Shown here: one piece after another, positions 1-8,639 of the stretch
Numbering within the stretch: position 1 is the first letter of the stretch
Layout: the number at the start of each line of letters is the position of its first letter
Assembly: GCF_030812335.1 (NCBI RefSeq)
Contig: NZ_JAUSSN010000009.1
Coordinates: 182,337 to 246,336, forward strand
Length of the DNA stretch: 64,000 nt
From: Pseudarthrobacter oxydans
GTDB lineage: Bacteria; Actinomycetota; Actinomycetes; Actinomycetales; Micrococcaceae
Direction: 5' to 3'
Program-made: the position numbers and the translations under genes
Notes under the pieces: generated by a model
The model's database searches: none
What the model was told of the DNA's origin: nothing
The model's input: only the letters and a program-made list of their open reading frames with translations

Positions 1-645
1 AGTCACGGTGCCGTGGTTATCGCGTTGCTGCCGGCCGCGACCGCAACGATGGCCGTGCTGCGCGGACGCGAACGCCCGCCGCTGGCCTTCTGGCTCATCA
101 CGGGCGTCGGCGCGGTGGCGGCGATCGCCTTCGCGTCCGCGCAGTCCGGCGGCTTCGGCCAGCTGCACTGGCCGGACCTGCTGCTCTTCGGCGCCGTCGT
201 TGCCGCCGCCATCGGATACGCGGAGGGCGGCCTGCTGGCGCGCGAACTCGGCGCCTGGCAGACCGTCTCGTGGGCGCTCGTTCTCGCCGCTCCCCTGATG
301 GTGTTCCTGATGGCCCTCTCGATGTCCCAGCATCCGCCTTCGGGAACACCAGTGCAGTGGGCAGCCTTTGCCTACCTCGGCGTCGTCAGCATGTTCGTCG
401 GGTTCTTCGCCTGGTACCACGGGCTTGCCATCGGTCCGATGGCCCAGGTCGGCCAGGTCCAGCTCATCCAGCCCGTCCTCAGTATCTGCTGGGCCGGACT
501 CCTGCTGGGCGAGCACCTGGCCTGGACCACCATCATCGGCGGGCTGGCCGTCGTTTTCTGCGCCGGCCTGGCCGTCCGCGCGCGGCCCGGCCCGGCGCCG
601 TCGAACACGCCGCAGCATGCCAAGGCCGCAGTCGCGGCCAGGTGA
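1..645 (+). CDS. EamA/DMT-family membrane exporter, 5' end outside window
   Basis: The reading frame is open from the first base, so the N terminus lies upstream; 214 residues remain. The visible part holds about six to seven hydrophobic helices, with the GEHLAWTTIIGGLAVVF stretch near the end that is typical of the last two helices of an EamA repeat (a glycine-rich helix after a conserved glutamate). Family knowledge: EamA proteins of the drug/metabolite transporter superfamily export small metabolites or amino acids across the inner membrane. The substrate cannot be told from the sequence. The short basic, Ala/Pro-rich tail is a normal cytoplasmic end. The next gene runs on the opposite strand 9 bases after the stop, so the two converge. 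Confidence 0.85.
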   Translation, partial: SHGAVVIALLPAATATMAVLRGRERPPLAFWLITGVGAVAAIAFASAQSGGFGQLHWPDLLLFGAVVAAAIGYAEGGLLARELGAWQTVSWALVLAAPLMVFLMALSMSQHPPSGTPVQWAAFAYLGVVSMFVGFFAWYHGLAIGPMAQVGQVQLIQPVLSICWAGLLLGEHLAWTTIIGGLAVVFCAGLAVRARPGPAPSNTPQHAKAAVAAR

Positions 646-654
646 ACAGCGGAA

Positions 655-957
655 CTAGAGAGCAGACACCTTCTCGATGGCGACCGTCTCGATGATCCTG
701 GTCGACGGCTCTCCGACCAGCGCCGGCGCCGTCACACCGGTCTTCCAGGTGTCGTTCTGCAGCCGGCCCAGGAAATCCACGGCAGCTGCCTGCGTATCGA
801 AATCCATCTCCAGCATCACGTAGTCCTCCTGGTCAAGGGGACGCGAGATCCGGTAGGACCGCACCCCCGACGCGGCGCGGTTCAGGGGGTCAGAGTCGAA
901 GGCCCTCCTCCACATGCCGAAGTCCCGGACCTGGTGTTCGATCTGCAGGGTAATCAC
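655..957 (-). CDS. Small ABM-like (dimeric alpha/beta barrel) protein
   Basis: This is a 100-residue protein starting at GTG 957, chosen because an AGGAG box lies 7 bases upstream; the frame stays open further upstream but that extension is low-complexity and lacks such a site. The pattern of a short beta strand (ITLQIEHQVRDF), a helix with MWRRAF, and a closing strand with IIETVAIEKV fits the dimeric alpha/beta barrel fold of small monooxygenase- or cyclase-like proteins. No catalytic residue can be pointed to, so function is unknown. It converges with the EamA gene and is followed upstream by a VOC gene on the same strand, about 190 bases away. Confidence 0.6.
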   Translation of the reverse strand: MITLQIEHQVRDFGMWRRAFDSDPLNRAASGVRSYRISRPLDQEDYVMLEMDFDTQAAAVDFLGRLQNDTWKTGVTAPALVGEPSTRIIETVAIEKVSAL

Positions 958-1145
958 TGGGGCACTCCTGTCGACGGCCTGTACATGCCCAACTGTAGGC
1001 CCGGAAGGCCGCTCCACGTAAGACGGCGGGCCGGAGAGAGTTTCCGGCCGGGTCCGCGGTGTCGCTCCAGTGGCCGGGAGTGCTGGTGCGCCGTCCCCGC
1101 AAAGTCCCAGCGGCATGCCAGGGGCGGCGCTTTCAGGCTCCAGCG

Positions 1146-1526
1146 CTACAGGCCTTCGGAGACGGTGAGAATGTTGCCCTCGCTGTCCAGGAACCACGCA
1201 ACCTTGCCTGCCGGAGTCGCAGCGATCCCGTTCTCGGTCTTCAGACCAGGAAAGTCGTACTCCTCGAACACGACGCCGCGGCTGCGCAGGTCCTGCATCT
1301 CGGCTTCGATGTCGGCTGATACCCAGCCCATCTGGGTGTTTTTCGCTGTTCCGGCATTGTCGGTCTGGTACAGCAGGAACACTGATCCCTTGCCGCAGCG
1401 GTACAGCAGATTCTCCTCGTCCAGGGTGACGGCGGGCTCCAGTCCCAGCACGTCACGGTAGTAGTTGCGCGCCCGGACGATGTCCTTCGCGGGGAGGACT
1501 GCGATGATTTCGAGATCCTTGAGCAT
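1146..1526 (-). CDS. VOC (glyoxalase/bleomycin resistance) family protein
   Basis: This 126-residue protein starts at ATG 1526, preceded by a GGGAG box at about 8 bases. It opens with a beta strand (LEIIAVLPAKD) followed by the ARNYYRDVLGLEP helix that marks one beta-alpha-beta-beta-beta VOC module, and the second module ends in VAWFLDSEGNILTVSEGL, the usual site of the final metal-binding Glu or its equivalent. VOC proteins bind a divalent metal or a drug in a barrel formed by paired modules. Which reaction it performs is not readable. The gene is monocistronic as far as can be seen. Confidence 0.75.
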   Translation of the reverse strand: MLKDLEIIAVLPAKDIVRARNYYRDVLGLEPAVTLDEENLLYRCGKGSVFLLYQTDNAGTAKNTQMGWVSADIEAEMQDLRSRGVVFEEYDFPGLKTENGIAATPAGKVAWFLDSEGNILTVSEGL

Positions 1527-1830
1527 GATTGTTTCTCCCTTTTGATCAGTGTTGATCAGGTTCCTGGAAGTCACCCCAGCTGCCATCCACGATGTAATCG
1601 ACGTCCGCCGGCAACTCGGCGTACCGGCCCCGTTGTGCCGGTCCCGGGCCTCGCGTCCCGGGGCCATCAACATGCCCAGCATCGGCGATGGACACACTTG
1701 TCCACTCCTCGCAGGTGCTGATGCGCACTATCGTAGGCTCGGCGCCGCGGGAGTCAAGACCGTCCGGCATCACTGCCGTCGCGGCGGGAACTTCGAGGCC
1801 GCCCGGGGCCTGGCGGCGCCGACGGGGCCG
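1527..1830. other. Intergenic gap without recognisable gene
   Basis: About 300 bases lie between the VOC gene and the end of the MFS gene. Short reading frames exist on both strands but none has a ribosome-binding site or a recognisable domain. The right part (about 1750-1830) is very GC-rich and lies at the 3' side of the MFS gene. I see nothing definite here beyond the VOC promoter region. Confidence 0.4.
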
Positions 1831-3096
1831 CTAGGATCCGGCGTCCGTGGCGGCAGCCGGGGCACTGGCCTGGTCGGACCGGTGGTGCTGCCGGCGGCTC
1901 GCCAGCAGGAAGGGCACGGCGATCAACTCGATCACGCCGCCGATTGCCAGGGAGGCGGGATAGCCGTATACGTCGGCCGCCCGGCCAAGGACCGGCTGCA
2001 CTACGACTCCCCCGCTGGAGCCGATGAGCGAGTCGAAGCTCAGCACCGTCGCCCGCTGCTTCGAGGCGATCATGTCGTTCAGGTAGGCCTGCCGCACCGG
2101 GGTCCCCGCCGATGCGACGACGGCCCAGAGCGCCAGCAGCACCAGCGCCACCCAGAACTCCCGGGTGAACCCGAGGACGACCAGAATCAAGGCGCTAAAG
2201 ATGCTGCTCAGAATCAGCACTGTCGTGCGTTTGCCGACGAGGTTCCGGATGCGGGGCGCCAGCCAGCCGCCCAGCACTTCCGCTCCGGCCACGAGCGCCG
2301 CCGCCAGGCCTGCCACGGAGTACGCGCGCGGGTCGCCGAAGAGCTCAAGGAGGTAGGGCTGGAGGGCATAAAACACGTAGAACCCGACGCCGGCGCTGAA
2401 CGGCGCTGCCAGCATCACGTAACGGACCGGCGGATTTTTCAATCCGTTCTCGATCGAGGCGGAGAGGACGGCGCGGGTTGCCCGAAGTGGATGGGTCGAA
2501 CGTTCAGGGGTGAATCCGACGTCGCGCATGAGGGCGAAGGCCACGGCGAACATCATCAGCAGCACACCGACGCGCAGCAGGAACGGCACGCCCAGGTTGG
2601 TGGCCTGTGCGATCACCCCGCCGGCCACCGAGCCCACGAGCATTCCTACACCCGAGACCATGAGTCCCCGCCCGAGCACCGCCTCCAGTCCGCCTTCGTA
2701 GCCCGAATAGCGCAGAGCGTCGACGAGCCAGGCCTCGACCGCGCCGGAGAAGAACGTGAAGCCCAGACCGAGCAGGACCGACACGACCGCCCACCACAGG
2801 AACGGGGCGGAAAGCTGCCAGAGCAGGTAGTAGAGGTAGGTCGAGACGGCCAGGGTCACGGTCCCGAGCAGGAACGACATGCGGCGCCCCCACCCGTCGG
2901 CAATCACCCCGGTGGGCACCTCGAACAGCACCATCCCGGCCGTGAAGAACGCGTTCGCGGCAAAGGCCTCGAGGTTGCTGAGACCGGCATCCAGCAGGAA
3001 GAGTGTGTTGATCCCCCAGATAAATGAGGCCGCAAGGGTATTGCCCAGCGTCAGTGTGAGGTAGATGCGCTGGATCTTGCGGGCGGCGGCGTTCAT
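1831..3096 (-). CDS. MFS transporter
   Basis: This 421-residue protein has twelve predicted membrane segments. The loop between helices 2 and 3 carries GVIADGWGRRMSF, the major facilitator motif A (G-x3-D-x2-G-R-[RK]), and the middle loop is charged (RDVGFTPERSTHPLRATR). MFS proteins exchange small solutes against protons. The N-terminal half resembles drug or sugar efflux members but the substrate is not determined. The start at ATG 3096 (MNAAARKIQR) is preferred because the hydrophobic region begins soon after it; a GTG at 3162 would add 22 polar residues and cannot be excluded, since neither start has a strong ribosome-binding site. Confidence 0.85.
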   Translation of the reverse strand: MNAAARKIQRIYLTLTLGNTLAASFIWGINTLFLLDAGLSNLEAFAANAFFTAGMVLFEVPTGVIADGWGRRMSFLLGTVTLAVSTYLYYLLWQLSAPFLWWAVVSVLLGLGFTFFSGAVEAWLVDALRYSGYEGGLEAVLGRGLMVSGVGMLVGSVAGGVIAQATNLGVPFLLRVGVLLMMFAVAFALMRDVGFTPERSTHPLRATRAVLSASIENGLKNPPVRYVMLAAPFSAGVGFYVFYALQPYLLELFGDPRAYSVAGLAAALVAGAEVLGGWLAPRIRNLVGKRTTVLILSSIFSALILVVLGFTREFWVALVLLALWAVVASAGTPVRQAYLNDMIASKQRATVLSFDSLIGSSGGVVVQPVLGRAADVYGYPASLAIGGVIELIAVPFLLASRRQHHRSDQASAPAAATDAGS

Positions 3097-3192
3097 CGGA
3101 GGGCCGTCCCCGTCAGGGCGGGGAAACACGGGCCCATTCTCGTCTCCTTCGCCCGCCCACACCAGAGGAACAGGGCCTGCATCCGGGGGTGC

Positions 3193-3498
3193 TCAGCCGG
3201 ACCCGGGCACCTCAAGGTGAACCGCGACCTGGTCTCCCGCTTCGAGACCGGCCGCCGTCCTGATGGCCTTTTTGACGGGCAGCAGATACGTCCCGCTCCT
3301 GCTGTCGGGAAAGAGTGACGTGGACCAGTTGTGGCCCGAGACCGTGGCCGTGATTTTGACGGAGCCAAAGCCGCGACGGAACGTTGCCGTCTCCTCCCGA
3401 ATCTCCGCTGCAAGCTCCTCCGGAAGGGTGAGGAAGTGCCACCCCGCTTCTCCCGGATAATGCCACAGGGTGGCCGTGAAGGCATAGCTCAGCGCCAT
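3193..3498 (-). CDS. DUF1905 domain protein
   Basis: The 101-residue protein has the DUF1905 layout: an opening strand with FTATLWHYPGEAGWHFLTLP, a central block (FGSVKITATVSGHNWSTSLFPD) and a closing segment LLPVKKAIRTAAGLEAGDQV. This is a small beta-barrel domain common in actinobacteria, sometimes fused to other domains; no biochemical role is known to me. Its stop is about 96 bases from the MFS start and the ferritin gene ends 12 bases upstream of its start on the same strand, so the two may be cotranscribed with ferritin first. Confidence 0.75.
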   Translation of the reverse strand: MALSYAFTATLWHYPGEAGWHFLTLPEELAAEIREETATFRRGFGSVKITATVSGHNWSTSLFPDSRSGTYLLPVKKAIRTAAGLEAGDQVAVHLEVPGSG

Positions 3499-3510
3499 TC
3501 CCGCCGGAGC

Positions 3511-4098
3511 CTAGAGCGAACCGCCGGCGACTTCCGGCGTCCCCGGGTCGTCGGAGGGCCCCCCGCGGCCGCCTCCGTGGCCATGGTGTCCGCCGTGTCC
3601 TCCCCCGTGCTGGCCCGCGTCGCCCACTCTTTCGCGGGCAAGGAATGTCTCGACGTCGAAGAGGTTGTCGGCCCGGCGTGCGACATTGAGCAACGTGGAC
3701 ATCGAGGCCACCTCCTCGACCTGTTCCTTGAGGAACCAGAGCATGAACTGCTCGCCCAGCGGGTCGTTTTCCGCCCGGGCCGCCGCGAACAGTTCCTTGA
3801 TGCGGTTGGTCACCTCAACCTCCTGGGCGAGGGCGAGGACCAGTGGTTCCTCCGCCGAGGCGAAGTCGTTCCGGACCGGGTCGATTCCCGGAATGGTGAT
3901 TCTGATGCCGCGGTCCAGGATGTAGCGGACCATCATCATGGCGTGGTTCCGCTCCTCCAGCGATTGGCGGTAGAAGTGCTTGGCCAGCTGGGGCAGGTCC
4001 TGTCCGTCGAACCAGGCGGCGATGGCGATGTACTGCTGGGAGGCCGCGAATTCATTACCCACCTGGCGGGTCAGCAGCTCGTTGAATTGGGGGCTCAT
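3511..4098 (-). CDS. Non-heme ferritin with His/Gly-rich tail
   Basis: Ferritin is an iron-storage cage protein that oxidises Fe(II) at a di-iron centre. The 195-residue chain keeps the ferroxidase ligands in the expected positions: Glu16, Tyr23, Glu49, His52, Glu93, Gln126 and Glu129. The start at ATG 4098 has a GAGGAGAG box 7 bases upstream; a longer frame upstream is not needed. Odd feature: after the ferritin fold (about residue 165) the protein ends in a tail containing HGGGHGGHHGHGGGRGG. Such a tail could bind metal ions such as Ni, Zn or Cu, but that is inference. The heme-ligand Met of bacterioferritin is not evident, so it is called a ferritin rather than a bacterioferritin. Confidence 0.92.
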   Translation of the reverse strand: MSPQFNELLTRQVGNEFAASQQYIAIAAWFDGQDLPQLAKHFYRQSLEERNHAMMMVRYILDRGIRITIPGIDPVRNDFASAEEPLVLALAQEVEVTNRIKELFAAARAENDPLGEQFMLWFLKEQVEEVASMSTLLNVARRADNLFDVETFLARERVGDAGQHGGGHGGHHGHGGGRGGPSDDPGTPEVAGGSL

Positions 4099-4264
4099 TG
4101 GGGCTCTCCTCAGGTCGCTGTTCAGGGGTGTGGACCTGCGGGGCCGGGCCTCTGCTGGGCTGCGGCTGCCGGAGGGCCTGAAACGAGCGTCCTCCGCTAG
4201 GGAACGCCGCGTCAAGACCCTGCCGTATGAACCGGGCCACCCGTGAGACGTAGCCCTCGCCCGG

Positions 4265-4702
4265 TCAGCCCGCCTCGAGGATGTGCTTCAGCCTGGCCAG
4301 GTCTTTCCGCATCGCGCGGCGCATCATCGGGACCATCAGGAGGTTCACGACGGCGGAGAAGCCCGCCGGCGTGCCGGTGTTGCGCAGTGTCATCCGGGTT
4401 GAGGAGCCATCTGCGTCAGCCCAGGTGTAGGTGGTCTGCATCGGGAACGGCCCCTGCGCTGTCCGCATGATGAGTTTCGTTCCCGGATCCAGCTCGAGGA
4501 ATTCGTACACGTAATCCAGGTTCCGGCCGTGGAAGCGGGCACGGAAGGCCAGCCGGGATCCGATCGCCAGGGGTGGTGTGGATTCCCAGCGGACTGTCTT
4601 GATGTTTATGTACCACTCGGGGGCGTTTTCGGGGTCCGAAGCATAGCCGGCCACGACCCCGCGCGGCCGGTGGATGACAATCTCTGTTGCCACATCAACC
4701 AT
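4265..4702 (-). CDS. SRPBCC (START/Bet v1-like) family protein
   Basis: This 145-residue protein starts at ATG 4702 (GGAAGGGA box upstream). It has the SRPBCC order: strand VATEIVIHRPRGVVAGYASD, a helix-loop with DPENAPEWYINIKTVRW, several beta strands (FRARFHGRNLDYVYEFLEL), and a long C-terminal helix rich in Met, Arg and Leu that closes the hydrophobic cavity. Members bind lipids, polyketides or steroids, or act as co-chaperones; the ligand here is unknown. It stands alone, with relic sequence on one side and the ferritin on the other. Confidence 0.8.
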   Translation of the reverse strand: MVDVATEIVIHRPRGVVAGYASDPENAPEWYINIKTVRWESTPPLAIGSRLAFRARFHGRNLDYVYEFLELDPGTKLIMRTAQGPFPMQTTYTWADADGSSTRMTLRNTGTPAGFSAVVNLLMVPMMRRAMRKDLARLKHILEAG

Positions 4703-4894
4703 ATTTGTTTCCCTTCCGTCACGCATCGGCCGCGGCGTCCGTTCCGCCCGTCTGTGACACCGGCATCCGAGGGTCTAAAAGCGGGGCTGATCAGGTAGTG
4801 CTGCCAGTCGGCGGGATAGTCAGCATCGAGCAGTTGCAGGATTATGCCCTCATCATGCACCCACCGGAGAGATATGAGCTGCTGGAGGCCCTTT

Positions 4895-5312
4895 GGCTCG
4901 ACTCCATCGGCGGCCGTGCCCCGTCCGGGCCGCTGCGGGGCGACGAGGGACGCAAGGTGCGGCTGACCCAGTACGCCCGGTCCGTCGACCACGTGCTTCC
5001 GCCGATCTCGTTGCGCTGCAAGTGACCTTTGAAGAGCGCCGCACCAACGGGCGCGCCTCGACGGACCTCAGCGATCTGGCGCGGGCGGCTGCCTTCGGTG
5101 CGGTTGCCACGCTCCTTGTGGACATGGATGCGGAGGTCAAAGGGTCCGTGGGAGACGATGGCCTGCTCAGCCTGGATACGGACACGGGCCAGGACGCGAT
5201 CGAGGTAATTGCCCTGCGGGCGCTCGGGTCGGGTGCCCGCGTGCTCGCGGTGCGGCGATCCGATATGCCGGGCGGCGACCGGGACCGGGGTGAAACTCCG
5301 GTGAGTGGCACT
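4895..5312 (+). pseudogene. Relic of a baeRF (archaeo-eukaryotic release factor-like) gene
   Basis: Two frames carry pieces of one protein family. In frame 1 up to about 5000 there is GRAPSGPLRGDEGRKVRLTQ followed by YARSVDHVLP, and in frame 3 from about 5005 there is VTFEERRTNGRASTDLSDLA, then FGAVATLLVDMDAEVKG and ALGSGARVLAVRRSDMPGG. From memory these are the central and C-terminal signatures of bacterial archaeo-eukaryotic release factor family 11 proteins, which are normally about 350 residues. The N-terminal half and a stretch between the two pieces are missing and the frame changes at the junction near 5000, so the gene cannot be functional. The end at about 5312 is where the similarity stops. 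Confidence 0.6.
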
Positions 5313-5374
5313 TTGGAAGCACCTCGATCCGGCTGCCCTGACCGAAGCGGACTCGGTTTGGCCCGGGTTGCGTC

Positions 5375-5404
5375 TTGACACTGCGGGCCGGCACGGAGTA
5401 TCAA
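5375..5404 (+). promoter_or_regulatory. Candidate sigma70-type promoter for the GntP gene
   Basis: TTGACA at 5375-5380 and TATCAA at 5399-5404 are spaced by 18 bases. It would give a leader of about 195 bases before the permease start. The flanking 5313-5604 stretch contains no recognisable gene. The call rests only on motif match. Confidence 0.4.
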
Positions 5405-5604
5405 CTGGGATCAAGGCAAACTACGAGCTCACCGCGGAGAACCCGCTGTTCACTCTTGCGGAACCCCGCAGTGAGTGCGTACCTACAAGGGCAAGCCCGG
5501 CGTCGACAGCCGCACGGCGGAGCCCGATCGGTGCCAGTCGTTGGGATCGACGTGGCGACGGTGTTGGATGATCCCGCCCCTGCCCGTACCGGCAGGAGCA
5601 GGTC

Positions 5605-6948
5605 ATGATCGCCCTTCACACCGTTATAGCAATCGTCGTCGTCGTCCTGCTCATCATCAAGGTCAAGGTCGATCCGGTGATCTCCCTGATGATCGGCTCG
5701 CTCTACCTGGGCCTCGCGACCGGTGTCGGTTTCACGGCGACGATCACGGCGATCGCCACCGGCTTCGGCGAGATCATGGGCGAGGTGGGCCTGCTTATCG
5801 GATTCGGTGTGCTCATCGGGGCGATGCTCCACGCGATGGGCGCTTTCCGGAAGATGGTGACGATGCTCGTCAACGGCGTAGGCGCGCGCCGGCTCCCGTA
5901 CGCTTTGACGGCTGCGATGGCGACGATCTTCCCGTCGATCTACGTGGACGTGCAGGTTGTGCTGGCCTCTCCGGTGGCGCGCTCGACCGGGCCCTTCATC
6001 GGCCGGACCGGTTTGCCGCACATGTGCGGTGCACTCGGGACCGGGATCTTCGCCGGCTACGTCTTCGTGGTCCCGGGACTGGCAGCGGTCTCCATCGCGG
6101 GCCTTCTGAGCATCCCACTCGGCACGTGGCTGATCTACGGGTTCGTGCTGGGGCCGTTGACGGCGATCGCGACAACGCTGATCTTCCGCTTGCTCCTGCG
6201 CGGCCGATACTGGAATCCGGATAAGGATGAAGAGGTCGATGAGGCGATGGTCGTGCAAGAGACCACCGAACTGGCCGAGGAGGACACCGCGACGCCGCCG
6301 CTGTTTGTCTGCCTGCTGCCTATCCTCGTGCCCCTGGTGATGATCGCCTTCGGTGCCTTCGCCCAACTGTTCGGCTTCTCCAATGATTTCATCGCCTTCG
6401 TCGGCGACGCCAACTTCGCGCTCTTCGTCGGCCTGCTCGGTGCATACGTGCTCTGCCGGCGCACCCTCGGCTCGGCGGGTACAGGGACGGCGATGAGCGA
6501 GGGCTTCCACACCAGCGGCGAGATCCTACTCATCACCGGCATCGGCGGGTCCCTGGGCGCCGTCATCAGGGAGACCGGGCTCGACAAAATCCTGGCCGAC
6601 CTCTTCACCGCCGACGCGGCGGCTCCGGTCATACTCAGCATCTTGCTCGCCTGGTTCATCGCCGCCGTGCTGCACCTGGCGATCGGGTCAGTGTCGGTGG
6701 CTGCCATCACCGCTGCCGGGATCATCGCCCCGGTACTCGAATCGATCAACGTCTCGCCGATCACCATCGGCCTCGCCATCGCGTCCGGCGCGATGTTCGC
6801 CCTTCAGGTCAACAGCAATTTCTTCTGGATGTTCAAGTCGCTCCTCGGGTTGTCGACCCAAGGTACCTTCAAGACGCTGACGATGGTCACCTCGATCGCT
6901 TCGGTGGTCTCCCTGCCGATGGTCATGGCGGTGGCACTCATTGCTTAG
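5605..6948 (+). CDS. GntP-family permease (gluconate-type proton symporter)
   Basis: This is a 447-residue inner-membrane protein with about twelve to fourteen hydrophobic segments and the GntP layout: an N-terminal VDPVISLMIGSLYLGLATG block, the GFGEIMGEVGLLIGFGVLIG loop-helix, IGRTGLPHMCGALGTG, and a C-terminal VSPITIGLAIASGAMFALQV. Family members import gluconate and related sugar acids with protons. The start ATG 5605 follows AGGAGCAGGTC. There is no sugar-acid kinase nearby; the next gene encodes a serine hydrolase 81 bases downstream on the same strand, so the physiological substrate is open. Confidence 0.9.
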   Translation: MIALHTVIAIVVVVLLIIKVKVDPVISLMIGSLYLGLATGVGFTATITAIATGFGEIMGEVGLLIGFGVLIGAMLHAMGAFRKMVTMLVNGVGARRLPYALTAAMATIFPSIYVDVQVVLASPVARSTGPFIGRTGLPHMCGALGTGIFAGYVFVVPGLAAVSIAGLLSIPLGTWLIYGFVLGPLTAIATTLIFRLLLRGRYWNPDKDEEVDEAMVVQETTELAEEDTATPPLFVCLLPILVPLVMIAFGAFAQLFGFSNDFIAFVGDANFALFVGLLGAYVLCRRTLGSAGTGTAMSEGFHTSGEILLITGIGGSLGAVIRETGLDKILADLFTADAAAPVILSILLAWFIAAVLHLAIGSVSVAAITAAGIIAPVLESINVSPITIGLAIASGAMFALQVNSNFFWMFKSLLGLSTQGTFKTLTMVTSIASVVSLPMVMAVALIA

Positions 6949-7029
6949 GGACCGGGCCGCGATTGCAGAGAAACGACGAGTGAAGTGGTGAACCGGCACG
7001 TTTGCTGGCCGGGCCGAGGAGGATGAGCC

Positions 7030-8160
7030 ATGGTCACTGACGGCACCAACCCGGGCGCGCCGGGCGAGAGCGTCGCTGTGGGCAGACCACCCCGCGGCAC
7101 GACGGCGGCCGTCACCACGATGATGCGCCGGGGCGCCGTTCCGGGCCTCTCCATGGTCGTGGTCACCCGCGATCGAGTGCTCTTCGCCGCCGGTTACGGC
7201 CTCGCCGACCGTGCAGCGAAGACGCCGGCAACCGCCTCGACGTCGTATCTGTGGTTCTCCATGTCCAAGATCGTGACCGCGACGGCGGCGTGCCGGCTCG
7301 TTGGCGAAGGCCGCCTCGACCTGAATGCCCCGGCCGACGAGTACGTGGATTACCTGCGGGCGCCCGGGGCGGCGACGCCGAACGTGGGCCAACTGCTCAA
7401 CCACACCGCCGGGCTCGGCAACCCGATGCCCATCCGCTGGGTGCACCCGGCCGACGCGGATCCCCCGGATCCCGTGGCCCTGCTCCGCCGTCTGATGGGC
7501 AGGCGCCGCGCCTACCGGTACCCGGCCGGGCGGAGCGCCCGGTACTCCAACGTCGGCTACCTTGCCGCCGGAGAGGTCATCGCCGCTGCATCCGGGATGC
7601 CCTTCGAGGCATACGTCCGTCAGTCCGTCCTGCGGCCTGTGGGCATGGATCACACCGGATTCCGCTATCCGGACGGCGCGGCCAGGGCGACCGGTTACGT
7701 CAAAGCGCCCCGGATCGCGGACCCCCTGCTGCGCGGCCTCCTCCCCGGCGGGATCGCCGGATCCCGTCACGGTCCGTACCTGTCACTGAACCCCTTCTAC
7801 GTGGACGGTCCGGCGTACGGCGGCCTGGTAGGCGACGTCCTGGATGCGGGCAGGTTCCTTCGCCTGCACCTTCGCGACGGCGAGATCGACGGCACCCGGG
7901 TCCTCTCCCCCGGGGCGGCCCGCAGCATGCGCACCATTGACGAGGCGGGCAAGCCGTTCCACCACGGAACCGGCTGGTTCCGCCGGCCGACGAAGACCCC
8001 GGGGCAGTGGGTGGAGCATTTCGGCGCCGGCGCGGGCTTCTGGAACGTTATGCGCCTCTTCCCCGACCTCGGTCTGGGCATCGTTGTTATGAGCAACAGC
8101 ACCCGAATGTACGACTTCGAACCGCTCTTCGCACTTCTGGCATCAGCGCCCTGGCCGTAA
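7030..8160 (+). CDS. Serine hydrolase, class C beta-lactamase/PBP-like
   Basis: The 376-residue protein carries the penicillin-binding fold signatures: the S-x-x-K tetrad SMSK (nucleophile Ser77, base Lys80), Y-S-N at about residue 172, and HFGAGAG in the place of the third K/H-T-G motif. No signal peptide is visible, so it is probably cytoplasmic, which suggests an esterase, amidase or D-aminopeptidase-like role rather than antibiotic resistance. The start has a GAGGAGG box about 6 bases upstream. It follows the GntP permease by 81 bases on the same strand and may share its transcript. Confidence 0.85.
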   Translation: MVTDGTNPGAPGESVAVGRPPRGTTAAVTTMMRRGAVPGLSMVVVTRDRVLFAAGYGLADRAAKTPATASTSYLWFSMSKIVTATAACRLVGEGRLDLNAPADEYVDYLRAPGAATPNVGQLLNHTAGLGNPMPIRWVHPADADPPDPVALLRRLMGRRRAYRYPAGRSARYSNVGYLAAGEVIAAASGMPFEAYVRQSVLRPVGMDHTGFRYPDGAARATGYVKAPRIADPLLRGLLPGGIAGSRHGPYLSLNPFYVDGPAYGGLVGDVLDAGRFLRLHLRDGEIDGTRVLSPGAARSMRTIDEAGKPFHHGTGWFRRPTKTPGQWVEHFGAGAGFWNVMRLFPDLGLGIVVMSNSTRMYDFEPLFALLASAPWP

Positions 8161-8170
8161 CGGGCCGCAA

Positions 8171-8629
8171 TTAGGCCGCGGTGCACAGAGCTGATGCACG
8201 CCGGCGCCGTATTCGCAGCCGGGCCACTAACGTCGCGGCGAGCAACGCAGTCGTTAGTTCCAACCCGATGACCCCTAGCGACATGGCCGCCGGGTGGCCT
8301 CCCGGACCTGTCACGGCCGCGGCCGACGGTGCGTGGTTGTGGCCGGCGGCACCGGTGCCCAGGAACAGGAAGGCGTGCAGGAGGGCCATCGCCAGCGCAC
8401 CGGCCATAACCCTTTGCAGGGCGCCGACGCGGAGGTGCCGCCAAATGTGCACGGTGCACGGCAGGCACACGGAAACCATGGCAACCATCAACGCATTCAG
8501 CCACTGTGCGTGCTGGTTCTCCGCCACCAGCCACACGTGGAAGAGGCAGGAGCCGGCCGTCACGGCGGCGCACATCCTGGCGTGGAGCGTGGGGCAGGAA
8601 GACCGGCCCCACGCCCGAATCCGCGCCAT
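8171..8629 (-). CDS. Small polytopic membrane protein downstream of amine oxidase
   Basis: This 152-residue protein has four probable membrane helices (around residues 15-35, 42-60, 75-93 and 115-138) and a His-containing loop (GTGAAGHNHAPSAAA) between helices 3 and 4. Its start lies 10 bases after the stop of the copper amine oxidase on the same strand, so it should be cotranscribed. I do not recognise a named family. Several His and Cys residues (LPCTVHIWRH, GHNH) are compatible with metal handling, for example copper supply to the oxidase, but this is only inference from position and residues. Confidence 0.65.
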   Translation of the reverse strand: MARIRAWGRSSCPTLHARMCAAVTAGSCLFHVWLVAENQHAQWLNALMVAMVSVCLPCTVHIWRHLRVGALQRVMAGALAMALLHAFLFLGTGAAGHNHAPSAAAVTGPGGHPAAMSLGVIGLELTTALLAATLVARLRIRRRRASALCTAA

Positions 8630-8639
8630 GCCTTAGCGG

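Noticed and set aside
1546..1773. 75-codon minus-strand frame upstream of the VOC gene
   Set aside because: Overlaps the VOC promoter region and has no recognisable protein feature.
1549..3027. Plus-strand frame across the MFS gene
   Set aside because: Shadow of the opposite-strand transporter; His/Gln/Arg-rich product typical of antisense reading.
5401..6510. Minus-strand frame across the GntP permease
   Set aside because: Antisense to a clear permease; composition is Arg/Asp/His-rich with no domain.
7030..8160. Antibiotic-resistance beta-lactamase
   Set aside because: The catalytic triad motifs fit the wider serine hydrolase family, there is no export signal, and the third motif is HFG rather than K-T-G, so resistance is not supported.
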